The notes beneath the pieces are model-generated. The model did not search any database and was not told the DNA's origin. It worked only from the letters and a program-made list of their open reading frames with translations. Positions 39,811 to 46,913 of a DNA stretch of 46,913 nucleotides are shown one piece after another (position 1 is the stretch's first letter; every line of letters starts with the position of its first letter). A program made the position numbers and the translations under genes. The stretch comes from an uncultured Collinsella sp. (GTDB lineage Bacteria > Actinomycetota > Coriobacteriia > Coriobacteriales > Coriobacteriaceae): assembly GCA_902493855.1 (NCBI GenBank), contig CABUQV010000018.1, positions 1 to 46,913 on the forward strand. The letters run 5' to 3'.

Positions 39811-40905
39811 TTAGAGGCCGAAGGCGGATAGGATGAGACCCCAGCCGGCACCGATGACGTACATCATGATCAGGAACAGGACGTTTTCGCGGGCGCTGCG
39901 GTTGGTGCGGAACAGCACCAGATAGCCCACACCGGCAGAGATGAGCGTGCCGGCGAGCATCGGGGCCAGCTGCAGCGCGCCTTCCAGGTACAGTTGTGTG
40001 ATGACGACGCTGGCCGAGCAGTTGGGGATCAGCCCAACAAGCGCCGAGCCCAGGACCGCAAGCGTCTCGTTGCCGCGCAGGAACTGCTCGATTGCGGACT
40101 CGCCGAAGGTCTCGAGTACGGCGACTAGGACCAGCGTCACCAGGAAAATAAAAATCGATACCTGCACGGTGTGCGAGATCGCGCTGCGGATAATCGACAG
40201 GACGGGCGCACCTTCGTGTGAGTGGGGGTGACCGTGGCCATGATGGTGTTCATGATCGCCCTCATGACCGTGATCGTGGCCATGTCCGTGTCCGTGTTCG
40301 TGCTCGTCCTCGTCTTCATCACAACCGCAATGGTCGCGCTCGCACAGCTCGTGGATGTGGTCGGCGCTCACGCCCGCCTCGGCCACCTCGTCGATGATGT
40401 CACCGCCAGTGTGGTCGTCGTGCGCGCAATTCACGTGGGCCGGGTTGGCCGCGGTTCCCAGCACGGTACGGCGAATCGCCGCATGCGCGCGAGCGTTACG
40501 ACGCAGGCCGCGAATGGCGGCGTCCACGATAAAGCCCGTGACCAGTGCGATCAGTGCCTTCGAAGCCAAAAGCATCGCCATAGTCTGCACGGGCACCTGC
40601 TCTGCGAGCAACAGCGGCAGCATCTCATCGGAGGTCGAAAGGAACACCGCCACCAACGTGCCCAAGGTCACGACGCGACCGGCATACAGCGTGGCCGCCA
40701 TGGCCGAAAAGCCGCACTGCGGCACCATGCCCAGCAACGAGCCAACCGCGGGGCCCGCGGCACCGGCACGCTTGATGGCGCCGTTAACGCTGTCGCCCGC
40801 AACGTGCTCCAAGGTCTCGAGGGCCAGATACGTCACCAACAAAAACGGCACCAGCGACAGCGTGTCCTTGCCAGCGTCGAGCAAAATATCAATCAGCAAA
40901 TCCAT
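39811..40905 (-). CDS. 10-TM metal-exporter-like permease with His-rich cytoplasmic loop
   Basis: The product has 364 residues. Two membrane halves (about residues 12-130 and 235-364) contain the matched motifs GMVPQCGFSA and GLIPNCSASV, typical of the putative heavy-metal exporter family related to ArsP (also annotated as putative manganese transporters). Between them lies an unusual loop with repeated His, Asp and Glu (GHGHGHDHGH-like, over 20 metal-binding residues) preceded by a Cys pair. The loop is likely to bind metal. The start at 40905 has AAAGG upstream at a long spacing. A good promoter lies at 40968-40995, with candidate operator words around it. Substrate metal is unknown. Confidence 0.7.
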   Translation of the reverse strand: MDLLIDILLDAGKDTLSLVPFLLVTYLALETLEHVAGDSVNGAIKRAGAAGPAVGSLLGMVPQCGFSAMAATLYAGRVVTLGTLVAVFLSTSDEMLPLLLAEQVPVQTMAMLLASKALIALVTGFIVDAAIRGLRRNARAHAAIRRTVLGTAANPAHVNCAHDDHTGGDIIDEVAEAGVSADHIHELCERDHCGCDEDEDEHEHGHGHGHDHGHEGDHEHHHGHGHPHSHEGAPVLSIIRSAISHTVQVSIFIFLVTLVLVAVLETFGESAIEQFLRGNETLAVLGSALVGLIPNCSASVVITQLYLEGALQLAPMLAGTLISAGVGYLVLFRTNRSARENVLFLIMMYVIGAGWGLILSAFGL

Positions 40906-40948
40906 GAAGGATGGAACCTTTCGTGTCTTTCGGCAGCATTGTAAAAGT

Positions 40949-40995
40949 CCTAGCGGTCAACTAGGGTATTGTAGTTGTCCTAGGCGCGATGCCAA
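40949..40995 (-). promoter_or_regulatory. Promoter of the permease gene with CCTAG/CTAGG operator words
   Basis: On the minus strand -35 TTGGCA (40990-40995) and -10 TACAAT (40968-40973) have a 16-bp spacer. Three CCTAG/CTAGG words (40949-40953, 40961-40965, 40979-40984) overlap or flank it, giving inverted pairs such as CTAGG-N13-CCTAG. This could be the site of a metal-responsive repressor. Confidence 0.55.
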
Positions 40996-41076
40996 TAGTT
41001 GCCCATGGCAAACTATCATCTCGCCATAACTCAATGCCACCGAGCCGCGCGACGCGGCCCGTCCAAGGAGCAGTCT

Positions 41077-42045
41077 ATGAACGTTTCACAAGCACTCGAA
41101 TACGAGCGCCAGCCGTTTATTCCCATGTTTATCTATGGCGATCACGGCGCCATGGAATCCGAACGTCAGAAAGGCGAAGAGGCCCTCAAGGTGCTCGAGA
41201 CCGAGTACTTTACCGCCGAGGGCGACCCCGGCTTCGACTTTGCCACCGTGCGCGACCTTGCCGATCGCAACCGCGACCTGTGCGACCAGATTGGCGAGGC
41301 GCGCCTGCGCAACGTGACGCCCGCGACGCTTTCGCGCGGCCTGTCCGACGCCGACACCTGCGCCGCCATCGGTAAGATGCAAAAGCGCACCGCCGCGTCG
41401 GTCATGCGCGAGATCCGCGGCGACCGCGACGCGCTCGGCGTGGCCTACGCCCGCAAGCCCATCCAGGGCACCGTGCTCGGTATCGACATCGAGACCACCG
41501 GCCGTGCACCCGAGCGCGGCTATATCATCAACGTGGGCTGGGAGATCATGGATCTCACCAGCGACGCCGTGCCGCATGACGCCGAGGCACACTACTGTGG
41601 CCTGCCCGACATCTACCGCGGCGAGGATGTGCCGTTGTCGAATATCCACCACATCACCTGGGACGACATTGACGGCAAAAAGCCGTTCCGCGAGAACAAG
41701 GAATTGCAGAAGCAGCTGCTCAAGCTTATGAAGAAATACCCGTACATGGCGCATAACGCCGCGTTCGAGGACAGCTGGTTCAAAATTCATCTGGACGGTT
41801 ACGCCGAGGCACGCCGCGCCGGCAAGATTATCGTCATCGACTCGCGCCAGATCTGCCGCAGCCTGGATGCCGACGTCCGCTCGCTCCCCCGCGAGTCCGC
41901 GCCCGCCGCGCTCGAGAACTGGGCCCGCCGCCGCGGCACCCTCGCCGCCGACGCCAACGAGCAGCACCTGGGCCTCGACGACACCGACCTCATGCTCCGC
42001 ACCGTCCAAGCCGAGTTCAACCTCAAGAACCTGTTTGCCAAGTAG
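41077..42045 (+). CDS. DnaQ-like 3'-5' exonuclease (DEDD family)
   Basis: The product has 322 residues. The first ~130 residues are helical and unassigned. The exonuclease domain begins with GTVLGIDIETTG (Asp137, Glu139), continues with AHNAAFEDSWF (second Asp) and ends with HLGLDDTDLMLRTV, the His-x4-Asp of the DEDDh type. It probably trims DNA or RNA 3' ends in repair or turnover. The start at 41077 follows AAGGAG by 6 bases; earlier in-frame ATGs lack one. It is divergent from the permease gene. A GC-rich stem (42080-42095 with 42100-42115, 15 of 16 paired) follows the stop but has no T-run. Confidence 0.88.
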   Translation: MNVSQALEYERQPFIPMFIYGDHGAMESERQKGEEALKVLETEYFTAEGDPGFDFATVRDLADRNRDLCDQIGEARLRNVTPATLSRGLSDADTCAAIGKMQKRTAASVMREIRGDRDALGVAYARKPIQGTVLGIDIETTGRAPERGYIINVGWEIMDLTSDAVPHDAEAHYCGLPDIYRGEDVPLSNIHHITWDDIDGKKPFRENKELQKQLLKLMKKYPYMAHNAAFEDSWFKIHLDGYAEARRAGKIIVIDSRQICRSLDADVRSLPRESAPAALENWARRRGTLAADANEQHLGLDDTDLMLRTVQAEFNLKNLFAK

Positions 42046-42396
42046 AAACGTCTACGACAAACTCCGACGTAGATCACGAGCGGCCTCGCAGCGGGAAACC
42101 CCGCAGCGGGGCCGCCCTACGTTCCACAGATAGATCTGCCATCACAAATTCTGAACCCTCATTTTGAACGATTTCGACCAATTCCCAACACGCAATTCGT
42201 TGTCGGATGGTGATACATCGATATCAAATGTGCAGCAATTGAGTATTTATATGCTATAGCTAAGCTGCGAAAACTTTTATTTAGGGCATACCAACTCATA
42301 ATTGCGTCAAGCTTTTGGACAGCATTTGGTTAGACCTCTAAAACGGCTTTTCCACTCAGTGCCATCAACACGGCATTAGCTGACACGATATATACC
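42046..42396. other. 351-base gap, hairpin then AT-rich leader
   Basis: The first ~70 bases hold the GC-rich hairpin after the exonuclease gene (42080-42115). From about 42130 the sequence becomes visibly AT-rich, unlike the rest of the window, up to the next gene. No further gene or repeat is recognised. Confidence 0.5.
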
Positions 42397-43587
42397 ATGA
42401 GTATCGTATTGTCACATACCACTGCAAAAGCGGTCTACCAGGCCGCGCATTCGGTGTCTGCGAAAGGCATCGAATCCTGTAGTCCTGCCGCGATTTACGG
42501 ATCATGTCCCACCGGAACGCTCCTTGACGCAGCCACAGAATGGCTCACCAAAAATGATGTTTCCCTCGACGCAAATGATTCCCTCGAGGTGATGGTGTTT
42601 GATCGCAGGAATGCGCGCTATGCAATGAACTGTCAATGCCACGTTTCGTCAAAACGATTCTCGAACTCACGCTTTATAGAGCTTGAAGATGGCATCTTCA
42701 TTGTTGGCGTTGAGCTTTGCGCACTTCAAGCCGCCACCTATCTCCCTTTTCGCGAACTGGTGGAGTACTACTTTGAATTGTGCAGCGCTTACTCCCTTGG
42801 AACCGGCTCTTCCACCTCTTATAACGAGCGTTTCGCGCTCACCTCGACCGAGAGGTTAAAGCAGTTCTTTAATTCCATTACCAGATGCGACGGTTTGGCC
42901 CTTGCCCGAAAGGCGATCCAATGTGTACGCGACGGATGCCGGTCTCCCATGGAAACGGCATTTGTCATGATGCTAACGCTGCCCAAAAGCGAAGGAGGGC
43001 TTGGTATTAAGGGAATTGAGACCGATTACGAGGTGCAGGTCACCGCCGCCGCAAAGAATCTCACGAGACGCAAAAAGTTCTTTATGGATGCGTATCTAAA
43101 GAAATCTCGCACAGACATTGAATACAACGGTTTCTATCATGACGCGGAAGAAGACCGCGCCATCGATGAGGAACGCAAGAATGCGCTTGCGTCCATGGGA
43201 TACGGAATCATCACCGTCAGCCGTTATTCCTTTATGCATGCCAGCTCTTTCGTTAGGGTCATGGAAGCAATCCAGCGGAAAGAGGGCGTACGCCCCTCGC
43301 GTCTACCAAAAGACTTTCAAATCATGCAAGAGGACCTGAGACAGTTTGTGCTCAGAAGGTTTATAGAAGAGAAAAGGCGAATTCAGAAGCAGCTTCGCCA
43401 GGATTCCGAAGAGCGCCAACGAATCGACCTCGAAAAAGCAACACTCGAAGGCATCACGCTGGATGACCCGACAATTAATGAAGTTACAGCAATCGATGAC
43501 ATGCAGACAGTCGAATCCGACAGCCCATCATTTGCCCAAACAAGCAGCCTCGCGCCCGAGGGCAGGATCTTCGGGGCCGGAAGCTAG
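42397..43587 (+). CDS. PD-(D/E)XK-like nuclease protein of a coriobacterial family
   Basis: The product has 396 residues and is not a characterised family. Residues 1-150 resemble an AbiEi-like N-terminal region (LCALQAATYLPFRELVEYYFELC). Residues ~183-280 look like a Vsr/DUF559-type nuclease core: SPMETAF (Glu187), then TDIEYNGFYHD (Asp240, Glu242, His248), RAIDEERKNALASMGYGIITVSR. Such proteins are frequent in Coriobacteriia and have no known role. The tail (~320-352) is a charged coiled coil. No ribosome site precedes the ATG, so it may be leaderless. Base composition is lower in GC than its neighbours, which suggests transfer. Confidence 0.62.
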   Translation: MSIVLSHTTAKAVYQAAHSVSAKGIESCSPAAIYGSCPTGTLLDAATEWLTKNDVSLDANDSLEVMVFDRRNARYAMNCQCHVSSKRFSNSRFIELEDGIFIVGVELCALQAATYLPFRELVEYYFELCSAYSLGTGSSTSYNERFALTSTERLKQFFNSITRCDGLALARKAIQCVRDGCRSPMETAFVMMLTLPKSEGGLGIKGIETDYEVQVTAAAKNLTRRKKFFMDAYLKKSRTDIEYNGFYHDAEEDRAIDEERKNALASMGYGIITVSRYSFMHASSFVRVMEAIQRKEGVRPSRLPKDFQIMQEDLRQFVLRRFIEEKRRIQKQLRQDSEERQRIDLEKATLEGITLDDPTINEVTAIDDMQTVESDSPSFAQTSSLAPEGRIFGAGS

Positions 43588-43617
43588 ACCGGCTAACAAG
43601 GTGGGTACCCTAGCGAT

Positions 43618-43836
43618 GTGCAAAATTGCGAGTATTCAGCAGGGTCGGCCCTCCAGCACCCACAAGTTAATCCAAATGAGAAACAAAGACGCTATCGAAC
43701 GGGAACGTTAGGCAACACTTGAGGAAGATCTTATCTGTTTACCGCCCTTGGATAACTCTTGAGCGGCTTTATTTGGCCCGAAATAGATAAACAGACCCCC
43801 TATAGTTGCAGAATACTCCAATTTTTGCACGGCGCG
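43618..43836. repeat. Imperfect inverted repeat bracketing 220 bases
   Basis: Left arm (plus strand) GTGCAAAA-TTGCGAGTATTC-GCA; right arm (minus strand) GTGCAAAAATTG-GAGTATTC-GCA. The arms match except for single-base indels. The inside shows no recognisable gene. Confidence 0.55.
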
Positions 43837-43932
43837 GGGGCACCCACCTCGGCATCGACTATCAAAACCGCTCAATCCGGAATCTCGTCCACTATTCCCC
43901 ATCATTTTGTGCGATGAATTACTTAAACGTTA

Positions 43933-43993
43933 TTGACATATGAACATACGCTCATATAATCGGAAGTAAGTTATTTGAGCGTATGTTCATATG
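43933..43993 (+). promoter_or_regulatory. Consensus promoter and two SmtB/ArsR-type operators
   Basis: -35 TTGACA (43933-43938), 16-bp spacer, -10 TATAAT (43955-43960). The spacer carries CATATGAACATACGCTCA (43937-43954), which recurs exactly inverted as TGAGCGTATGTTCATATG (43976-43993). Each arm is itself an imperfect palindrome of the TGAAC-N4-GCTCA type, as bound by zinc-sensing ArsR proteins. The repressor bound at the first site would block RNA polymerase directly. Confidence 0.88.
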
Positions 43994-44006
43994 AAAGGAT
44001 ATTGCA

Positions 44007-44372
44007 ATGAGCATCCGCGTTGATGAAACGAAACCCGACACCGAGGCCACCGAGCCAGTGATCCCCACCACCTGCTCGCCCGAGGACCTTCCCGACGAGG
44101 AGCTTCTCTACGACCTCGCCGACCTGTTCAAGGTCTTCAGCGACACCACGCGTATCAAGATCCTTTACGCCCTCATGGGCCGCGAGCTCTGCGTGGCAGA
44201 CATCGCCGAAGCGACCGAAACCTCGCAGTCCGCGGTGTCGCACCAGCTGCGCACACTCAAGCAGTCGCACCTGGTTAAATTCCGGCGCGACGGGCGCAAT
44301 ATCCTCTACTCGCTCGCCGACGACCACGTCTACACCATGCTCAACCAGGGCATGAGCCATATCTGCGAATAG
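44007..44372 (+). CDS. ArsR/SmtB-family metal-sensing repressor
   Basis: This 121-residue winged-helix repressor has the recognition helix in ETSQSAVSHQLRTLKQ (71-86). The alpha-5 metal site is complete and in exact SmtB/CzrA spacing: Asp105-x-His107-x10-His118-x2-Glu121, the last being the C-terminal residue. This arrangement senses zinc (and related metals) in the family. The alpha-3 CxC site is replaced: the ELCVAD segment has one cysteine. AAAGGA lies 7 bases before the ATG. Operators lie upstream of this gene and again upstream of the ATPase, so it probably represses the whole operon until metal rises. Confidence 0.95.
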   Translation: MSIRVDETKPDTEATEPVIPTTCSPEDLPDEELLYDLADLFKVFSDTTRIKILYALMGRELCVADIAEATETSQSAVSHQLRTLKQSHLVKFRRDGRNILYSLADDHVYTMLNQGMSHICE

Positions 44373-44434
44373 CAACCAACCACGGTACCAGCGCGGCCTG
44401 CACCCAAGCCGCAAAAACGGGAAAGGAACCCACC

Positions 44435-44653
44435 ATGAAAAAGCAGTACAAGCTCGATGAGATCGATTGCGCCAACTGTGCGCGCGAGCTTCAGGACGAG
44501 CTGGCCAAGCTCGAGGGCGTCAAATCCGTGTCCGTCAACTTTATGACCCAGAAGCTGACGCTCGAGGCCGATGATGCTGAGTTCGACGAGGTGCTCAACC
44601 GCGTTGTTGAGTTTACGGCCGACGCCGAGCCGGACTGCGAGATCATTCTCTAG
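44435..44653 (+). CDS. Stand-alone heavy-metal-associated (HMA) domain protein
   Basis: This 72-residue protein is a single HMA ferredoxin-like domain with the metal-binding IDCANCARELQ motif (Cys12, Cys15), a GVKSVSVNFMTQKLTLE strand pair and an acidic helix. The aspartate before the first cysteine (DCxxC) matches the zinc/cadmium type rather than the copper type. In most ZntA-like ATPases this domain is fused to the pump; here it is a separate gene between repressor and ATPase. It may deliver metal to the pump or buffer it. AAAGGAA precedes the ATG. Confidence 0.93.
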   Translation: MKKQYKLDEIDCANCARELQDELAKLEGVKSVSVNFMTQKLTLEADDAEFDEVLNRVVEFTADAEPDCEIIL

Positions 44654-44710
44654 CCAAGGTTTACGCCAACCCGCAAGACCGCGCTTGCCGCGGCCTTTGC
44701 TCGCGAAATT

Positions 44711-44730
44711 ATATGAGCGAGTGTTCATAC
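44711..44730 (+). promoter_or_regulatory. Third ArsR-type operator, upstream of the ATPase
   Basis: ATATGAGCGAGTGTTCATAC matches the two operators at the start of the operon (TGAGCG-N2-TGTTCA). It lies 23 bases before the ATPase start, so the repressor can act inside the operon as well. Confidence 0.75.
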
Positions 44731-44753
44731 ATTCAAATGGGAGGATACGAGTC

Positions 44754-46706
44754 ATGGCCACCGCCGACCCCAAAAAGAAAAAGAAGAAGCGCAAGAAAAA
44801 AGAATCACTCGAGCATAAGCGCAACCGCATCCTGGTAGCACTGGGCATTTTTGCGGTGGTGTATGCCCTCGACGAACTCGGTGCCCTTACCGCCGCATTC
44901 GGTACCCCGGGTGACATCTACGCCAGCTTCGTGCTGTTCCTGGTGCCGTTCCTAATTGCCGGCTACGACGTGCTCCAGAAGGCGTTCAACAACATCCGCC
45001 GCGGCAAGGCCTTCGACGAGAGCTTCCTCATGGCCGTCGCGACCATCGGCGCGTTTGCCATGGTGCTCTTCCCCGATACCGACCCGCACATGGCCGAAGG
45101 CGCCGCCGTCATGCTGTTCTACCAGGTTGGCGAGCTGTTTCAGGCGTACGCCGTGGGCAAGAGCCGCAAGTCGATCAGTGCCATGATGGACATCGCGCCC
45201 GACTACGCTAACGTCGAGCAGCCCGACGGCACACTCGAGCAGGTCTTCCCCGATGACATCGCGGTCGGCACCGTGATCGTGGTCAAGCCCGGCGAGCGCG
45301 TGCCTATCGACGGCGTCATCGTCGAGGGCGAAACCCAGCTCGACACCGCCGCCCTTACCGGTGAGTCGGTCCCCCGCCCGGCCAAAACCGGAGACGATAT
45401 CATCAGCGGCTGCATCAACATGACGGGGCTCATCCACGTGCGCACCACCAAGCCCTTTGGCGAGTCCACCGTCGCACGCGTCCTGGAGCTCGTGGAAAAT
45501 GCCAGCGAAAAGAAGGCGCGCACTGAGAACTTTATCACGCGCTTCGCCCGCGTCTACACGCCCGCCGTCACCGGCGCTGCCGCGGTGCTCGCGCTTGGCG
45601 GCGGCTTGGTCACCGGCGCCTGGTCCGACTGGATCCTGCGCGGCCTGACCTTCCTGGTCGTCAGCTGCCCGTGCGCGCTCGTGATCAGCGTGCCGCTCAG
45701 CTTCTTTGGCGGCATCGGCGGCGCATCCAAACTAGGCGTTCTCATCAAGGGTTCTAACTACCTCGAAACGCTCGCCGACGTGGACACCGTCGTCTTCGAC
45801 AAGACCGGCACGCTCACCAACGGCACGTTTTCGGTCGTGGCGGTGCACCCCGAGGCAGGCTATACCGAGCAATCGCTGCTTGAAGTCGCAGCCCTTGCTG
45901 AGTCGTTCTCCGATCACCCCATCGCGCAGTCCGTACGTGTCGCCTACCAGGGCGAGGTCGACCCCAAGCGCGTAAGCGACTCCACCAACGACGCGGGCCA
46001 TGGCGTGACGGCAACCATCGACGGCAAGCACGTCGTCGTTGGCAACGCAAAGATGCTCGCCGCGGCCGGAGTCGAAGCGCCCGATTGCGAGGTCGTCGGA
46101 ACGATTCTGCATGTGCTCGTTGACGGCGTGTACGCCGGCCACATCGTGATTGCAGACACCGTCAAGGCCGATGCTGAGCAAACGATTCGCGACCTGCACG
46201 CCGCCGGTGTCAAGCGCACCGTCATGCTCACGGGCGACCGCGAGGAGGTTGCGGCGTCTGTGGTCAAGCAACTCAGTCTCGACGAGTTCCACGCGCAGCT
46301 GCTGCCGGGCGATAAGGTCGAGCGCGTCGAGGCGCTGCTTGCAACCGAGAGTGGCAAGGGCAAGCTCGCCTTTGTGGGCGACGGCATCAACGATGCGCCC
46401 GTGCTTACGCGCGCCGATGTGGGCATTGCCATGGGCGCTATGGGTTCTGACGCTGCGATCGAGGCCGCCGATGTCGTGCTCATGGACGACAAGCCGTCCA
46501 ACATTTCCCGCGCGATCCGCGTGGCACGCAAGACCATGACGATCGTCTGGCAGAACATCATCTTTGCGCTGGGCGTTAAGCTGCTGATCCTTGTGCTGGC
46601 AGCGCTGGGCATCGCCAACATGTGGCTTGCCGTGTTCGGCGACGTAGGCGTGGCGATCATCGCCATCCTGAACGCCATGCGCGCGATGGGTGTCAAGAAC
46701 TTGTAG
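44754..46706 (+). CDS. P1B-type metal-transporting ATPase (zinc/cadmium/lead type), lacking fused HMA
   Basis: This 650-residue pump exports divalent metal with ATP hydrolysis. In order: lysine-rich N-terminus (KKKKKKRKKK, residues 7-16), two initial membrane helices, actuator TGES (202-205), the membrane CPC metal site (VSCPCALV, 305-307), phosphorylation site DKTGT (349-353), the SDHPIA motif, GDGINDAP hinge and a last helix with GDVGVAI, whose Asp is typical of the zinc/cadmium group. The usual N-terminal metal domain is absent and supplied by the preceding gene. The start at 44754 follows GGGAGG; the frame runs 61 codons upstream over the HMA gene and operator, without support. Confidence 0.94.
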   Translation: MATADPKKKKKKRKKKESLEHKRNRILVALGIFAVVYALDELGALTAAFGTPGDIYASFVLFLVPFLIAGYDVLQKAFNNIRRGKAFDESFLMAVATIGAFAMVLFPDTDPHMAEGAAVMLFYQVGELFQAYAVGKSRKSISAMMDIAPDYANVEQPDGTLEQVFPDDIAVGTVIVVKPGERVPIDGVIVEGETQLDTAALTGESVPRPAKTGDDIISGCINMTGLIHVRTTKPFGESTVARVLELVENASEKKARTENFITRFARVYTPAVTGAAAVLALGGGLVTGAWSDWILRGLTFLVVSCPCALVISVPLSFFGGIGGASKLGVLIKGSNYLETLADVDTVVFDKTGTLTNGTFSVVAVHPEAGYTEQSLLEVAALAESFSDHPIAQSVRVAYQGEVDPKRVSDSTNDAGHGVTATIDGKHVVVGNAKMLAAAGVEAPDCEVVGTILHVLVDGVYAGHIVIADTVKADAEQTIRDLHAAGVKRTVMLTGDREEVAASVVKQLSLDEFHAQLLPGDKVERVEALLATESGKGKLAFVGDGINDAPVLTRADVGIAMGAMGSDAAIEAADVVLMDDKPSNISRAIRVARKTMTIVWQNIIFALGVKLLILVLAALGIANMWLAVFGDVGVAIIAILNAMRAMGVKNL

Positions 46707-46763
46707 CGTTCGTGGGCTGTCCGGCCGGGGCCGGGCTTGGTTTTGAAAACGTCCTCGACCAAT

Positions 46764-46810
46764 GAAGTGCCCCCGTTCTGCTCCTTCGGAGCTACGAACG
46801 GGGGCACTTC
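46764..46810. terminator. Long hairpin after the ATPase, shared with the convergent gene
   Basis: GAAGTGCCCCCGTTC (46764-46778) pairs with GAACGGGGGCACTTC (46796-46810), 15 bp perfect, and the loop holds GCTCC/GGAGC. No T-run follows, so it may mainly protect the transcript end or act with Rho. Confidence 0.6.
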
Positions 46811-46823
46811 TGGTCTGACGCTC

Positions 46824-46913
46824 CTATTTGGCAAGGTGTTTTTTAGAATCCATTTTGCGCTCGGCCTCGAAGGCCTGCCTGTCCCAATCGAGCGGAAGTC
46901 CGGCCTCGACCCA
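46824..46913 (-). CDS. C-terminal end of an unknown minus-strand gene (partial)
   Basis: The frame is open from the window edge to a TAG at 46824-46826, giving 29 residues: WVEAGLPLDWDRQAFEAER, then KMDSKKHLAK. The even mix of residues and basic C-terminus look like real coding sequence, and it is convergent with the ATPase across a hairpin. Too short to name. Confidence 0.55.
   Translation of the reverse strand, partial: WVEAGLPLDWDRQAFEAERKMDSKKHLAK

Larger units (their letters stand above)
43588..44006. other. 419-base gap with an inverted repeat and the arsR promoter
   Basis: GTGCAAAATTGCGAGTATTC (43619 onwards) reappears inverted near 43815-43836 as GTGCAAAAATTGGAGTATTC on the minus strand, bracketing ~220 bases with no convincing gene. 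The right end holds the strong promoter and operators of the arsR gene. Confidence 0.55.

Noticed and set aside
40220..40330. Apparent short tandem repeats in the permease gene
   Set aside because: They encode the His/Asp/Glu-rich loop and keep the reading frame; this is coding sequence, not a CRISPR or DNA satellite.
43708..43905. Minus-strand 65-codon frame in the gap before arsR
   Set aside because: It spans one arm of the inverted repeat, lacks a ribosome site and shows no family features.
44571..44753. 61-codon upstream extension of the ATPase
   Set aside because: It overlaps the HMA gene in another frame and crosses an operator; GGGAGG marks the ATG at 44754.

Overview
This window is a 46.9-kb stretch of a GC-rich chromosome and is almost entirely ordinary, densely packed bacterial housekeeping sequence. 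Three things point to a Coriobacteriia gut actinobacterium, most like Collinsella: a Rho factor with a very long Ala/Lys/Arg-rich N-terminal extension, a CarD-type RNA polymerase regulator, and intergenic gaps full of small palindromic repeats. The assignment is an inference from protein character and was not checked by search. No phage, insertion sequence, CRISPR array, rRNA or replication origin was seen.

Layout. 1-2.6 kb: 3' part of a PLP aminotransferase, a ROK fructokinase, a VanZ-like protein. 2.6-9.5 kb (minus strand): an unknown membrane protein, rho, and argS, with a 0.8-kb repeat-rich gap between rho and argS. 9.8-11.0 kb: carD and an HD-domain hydrolase. 11.1-15.3 kb: proA and proB on the minus strand, with an inverted proline-iminopeptidase-like gene between them. 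15.4-18.6 kb: nicotinate phosphoribosyltransferase, a tail-anchored coiled-coil protein, tRNA-Ala(CGC) and a radical SAM activase-like enzyme. 18.6-21.6 kb: a gap with a candidate structured RNA, a WecA/MraY-family transferase and trpS. 22-26.6 kb (minus): MGMT-like protein, DegV, MarR, a B3/4-domain protein and pckA. 27-31.5 kb: a flippase-like membrane protein, a PPP-type phosphatase and a NhaP-type antiporter with RCK_C domains. 31.7-36.2 kb: serC, serA, an M20 peptidase and a shortened DUF1015 protein. 36.4-39.6 kb: two tandem histidine phosphatases, a nitroreductase, an HdeD-like protein and a YaiI/YqxD protein. 39.8-42 kb: a metal-exporter-like permease with a His-rich loop, divergent from a DnaQ-like exonuclease. 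42.1-44 kb: an AT-richer patch with a PD-(D/E)XK-like nuclease protein. 44-46.7 kb: an ArsR/SmtB repressor, a stand-alone HMA protein and a P1B metal ATPase with matching operators. The window ends in the last 29 codons of an unknown minus-strand gene.

How genes fit together. serC and serA give two of the three serine-synthesis steps, and one of the nearby histidine phosphatases could supply the third. proB, proA and the iminopeptidase form a proline group. The last block is a self-contained zinc/cadmium-type efflux operon: the repressor carries a complete alpha-5 metal site, and three copies of one operator motif flank the repressor and precede the ATPase.

Most notable non-coding signals. 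(1) A ~125-nt element in three copies (7162-7289, 7390-7513, 28606-28728) has a conserved core but different, internally complementary stems, which indicates a conserved fold. (2) Seven copies of a palindrome sit at gene 3' ends. (3) Several other short repeat families share a GGGAC signature. These look like non-autonomous REP/MITE-type elements; no transposase lies in the window.
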